In this document: positions 7,829 to 8,485 of the stretch, one piece after another | Numbering within the stretch: the stretch's first letter is position 1 | How the letters are laid out: each line of letters begins with the position of its first letter | From: Cellulomonadaceae bacterium | GTDB lineage: Bacteria; Actinomycetota; Actinomycetes; Actinomycetales; Cellulomonadaceae | NCBI GenBank assembly: GCA_031282935.1 | Contig: JAITCS010000012.1 | Coordinates: forward strand, 1 to 8,485 | DNA: 8,485 nt | Direction of reading: 5' to 3' | Program-made: the position numbers and the translations under genes | Notes under the pieces: model-generated | The model's input: only the letters and a program-made list of their open reading frames with translations | What the model was told of the DNA's origin: nothing | The model's database searches: none

Positions 7829-8485
7829 TTACTTGTTCAGCATGGAGTGGCCAGCGCTGCGCAACTCCGTGGCCGCCTCAGCGATACGAGCCGCCATCCC
7901 AGCTTCAGCCTGCTTGCCCCAAGCGCGCGGGTCGTAGGCTTTCTTGTTGCCAACTTCGCCATCAACTTTGAGCACGCCATCATAATTCTTGAAGAAATGG
8001 TCAGCCACCGGGCGCGAATATGCGTACTGGGTGTCAGTATCAATATTCATCTTGATAACACCGTTATCAACCGCTTCTTCAATTTCGGCGGGAGTAGAAC
8101 CGGAACCACCGTGGAATACCAGATAGAACGGATCCTTTTCGCCAACCTTCGCGCCCACTTCATCCTGAATATCTTTTAGAATACCCGGACGTAGTTTCAC
8201 CGCCCCCGGCTTGTATACGCCGTGTACGTTACCGAAAGTAAGCGCGGTCAAATAACGGACCTTGCCATCTTCTTCGGGCAAACCCAAAACTGCAACGGTC
8301 TTTTCGCCATCTTCTGGGGTGGTGTAAAGTTTCTCGTTGATTTCAGCAACGTGGCCATCTTCTTCGCCACCAACAACGCCGACTTCGATTTCCAAAACCG
8401 TATTCGCGGCCGCAGACATTTCGAGCAGCTTCTTGGCCACCTCAAGGTTATGGTCAAGTGGGATATCCGAACCGTCAAACATGTG
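7829..8485 (-). CDS. fba: Class II fructose-bisphosphate aldolase, C-terminal part
   Basis: The last 218 residues of a zinc-dependent class II aldolase, cut by the right edge. The sequence opens within the family's conserved HMFDGS segment, so the Met at 8482 is internal and not a start. Visible hallmarks are VLEIEVGVVGGEEDG (acidic active-site and zinc-ligand region), GNVHGVYKPG (zinc-ligand His), VFHGGSGS (second zinc-ligand His and phosphate-binding loop) and MNIDTDTQYA (substrate-binding Asn and Asp). The family is usually about 340 residues, so roughly a third is outside the window. The enzyme interconverts fructose 1,6-bisphosphate with glyceraldehyde 3-phosphate and dihydroxyacetone phosphate in glycolysis and gluconeogenesis. 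It is encoded upstream of purA on the same strand, separated by a strong hairpin that probably makes the two independent transcripts. The moderate G+C fits a highly expressed gene. No residue appears to be missing. Confidence 0.97.
   Translation of the reverse strand, partial: HMFDGSDIPLDHNLEVAKKLLEMSAAANTVLEIEVGVVGGEEDGHVAEINEKLYTTPEDGEKTVAVLGLPEEDGKVRYLTALTFGNVHGVYKPGAVKLRPGILKDIQDEVGAKVGEKDPFYLVFHGGSGSTPAEIEEAVDNGVIKMNIDTDTQYAYSRPVADHFFKNYDGVLKVDGEVGNKKAYDPRAWGKQAEAGMAARIAEAATELRSAGHSMLNK

Overview
The window looks like a chromosomal segment of an actinobacterium, probably of the order Actinomycetales. Three things suggest this: the G+C-rich coding sequence, the neighbours fructose-bisphosphate aldolase and adenylosuccinate synthetase, and a very large helicase-like protein of a type I associate with actinobacteria. 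Genus cannot be decided from the sequence alone. I see no rRNA, tRNA, CRISPR array, transposase or phage gene.

Layout from left to right. At the left edge are the first eight codons of a minus-strand FmdB-type zinc-ribbon gene, with a strong ribosome binding site. A divergent control region follows. It holds a perfect 36-bp tandem duplication with a decayed third copy, and two inverted DnaA-box-like 9-mers. On the plus strand comes a membrane-anchored SAF/CpaB-like protein, then a small A+T-richer gene resembling MafI-type immunity proteins, then a hairpin terminator. From about 1374 to 8485 all genes lie on the minus strand, in the transcription order class II aldolase (fba, cut by the right edge), adenylosuccinate synthetase (purA), then a 1541-residue degenerate superfamily 1 helicase/nuclease-like protein. 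A large nested hairpin separates fba from purA.

fba and purA are housekeeping genes of glycolysis/gluconeogenesis and purine synthesis. They are visibly less G+C-rich than the long gene downstream. The most interesting object is the 1541-residue protein. It keeps the outline of a helicase with a C-terminal Vsr/PD-(D/E)XK-like nuclease domain, but the residues that should bind and hydrolyse ATP or cut DNA are largely replaced. Its reading frame stops at 1687, while the next frame stays open for about 104 more codons and ends in an Arg-Glu-Asn-Val-Pro-Pro-His-His tail that looks like the natural end of such a protein. A frameshift (error, mutation or programmed) near 1687-1715 is therefore likely.

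The second point of interest is the short immunity-like gene. It has no visible toxin partner and its composition differs from its neighbours, which suggests a transferred or orphan element.
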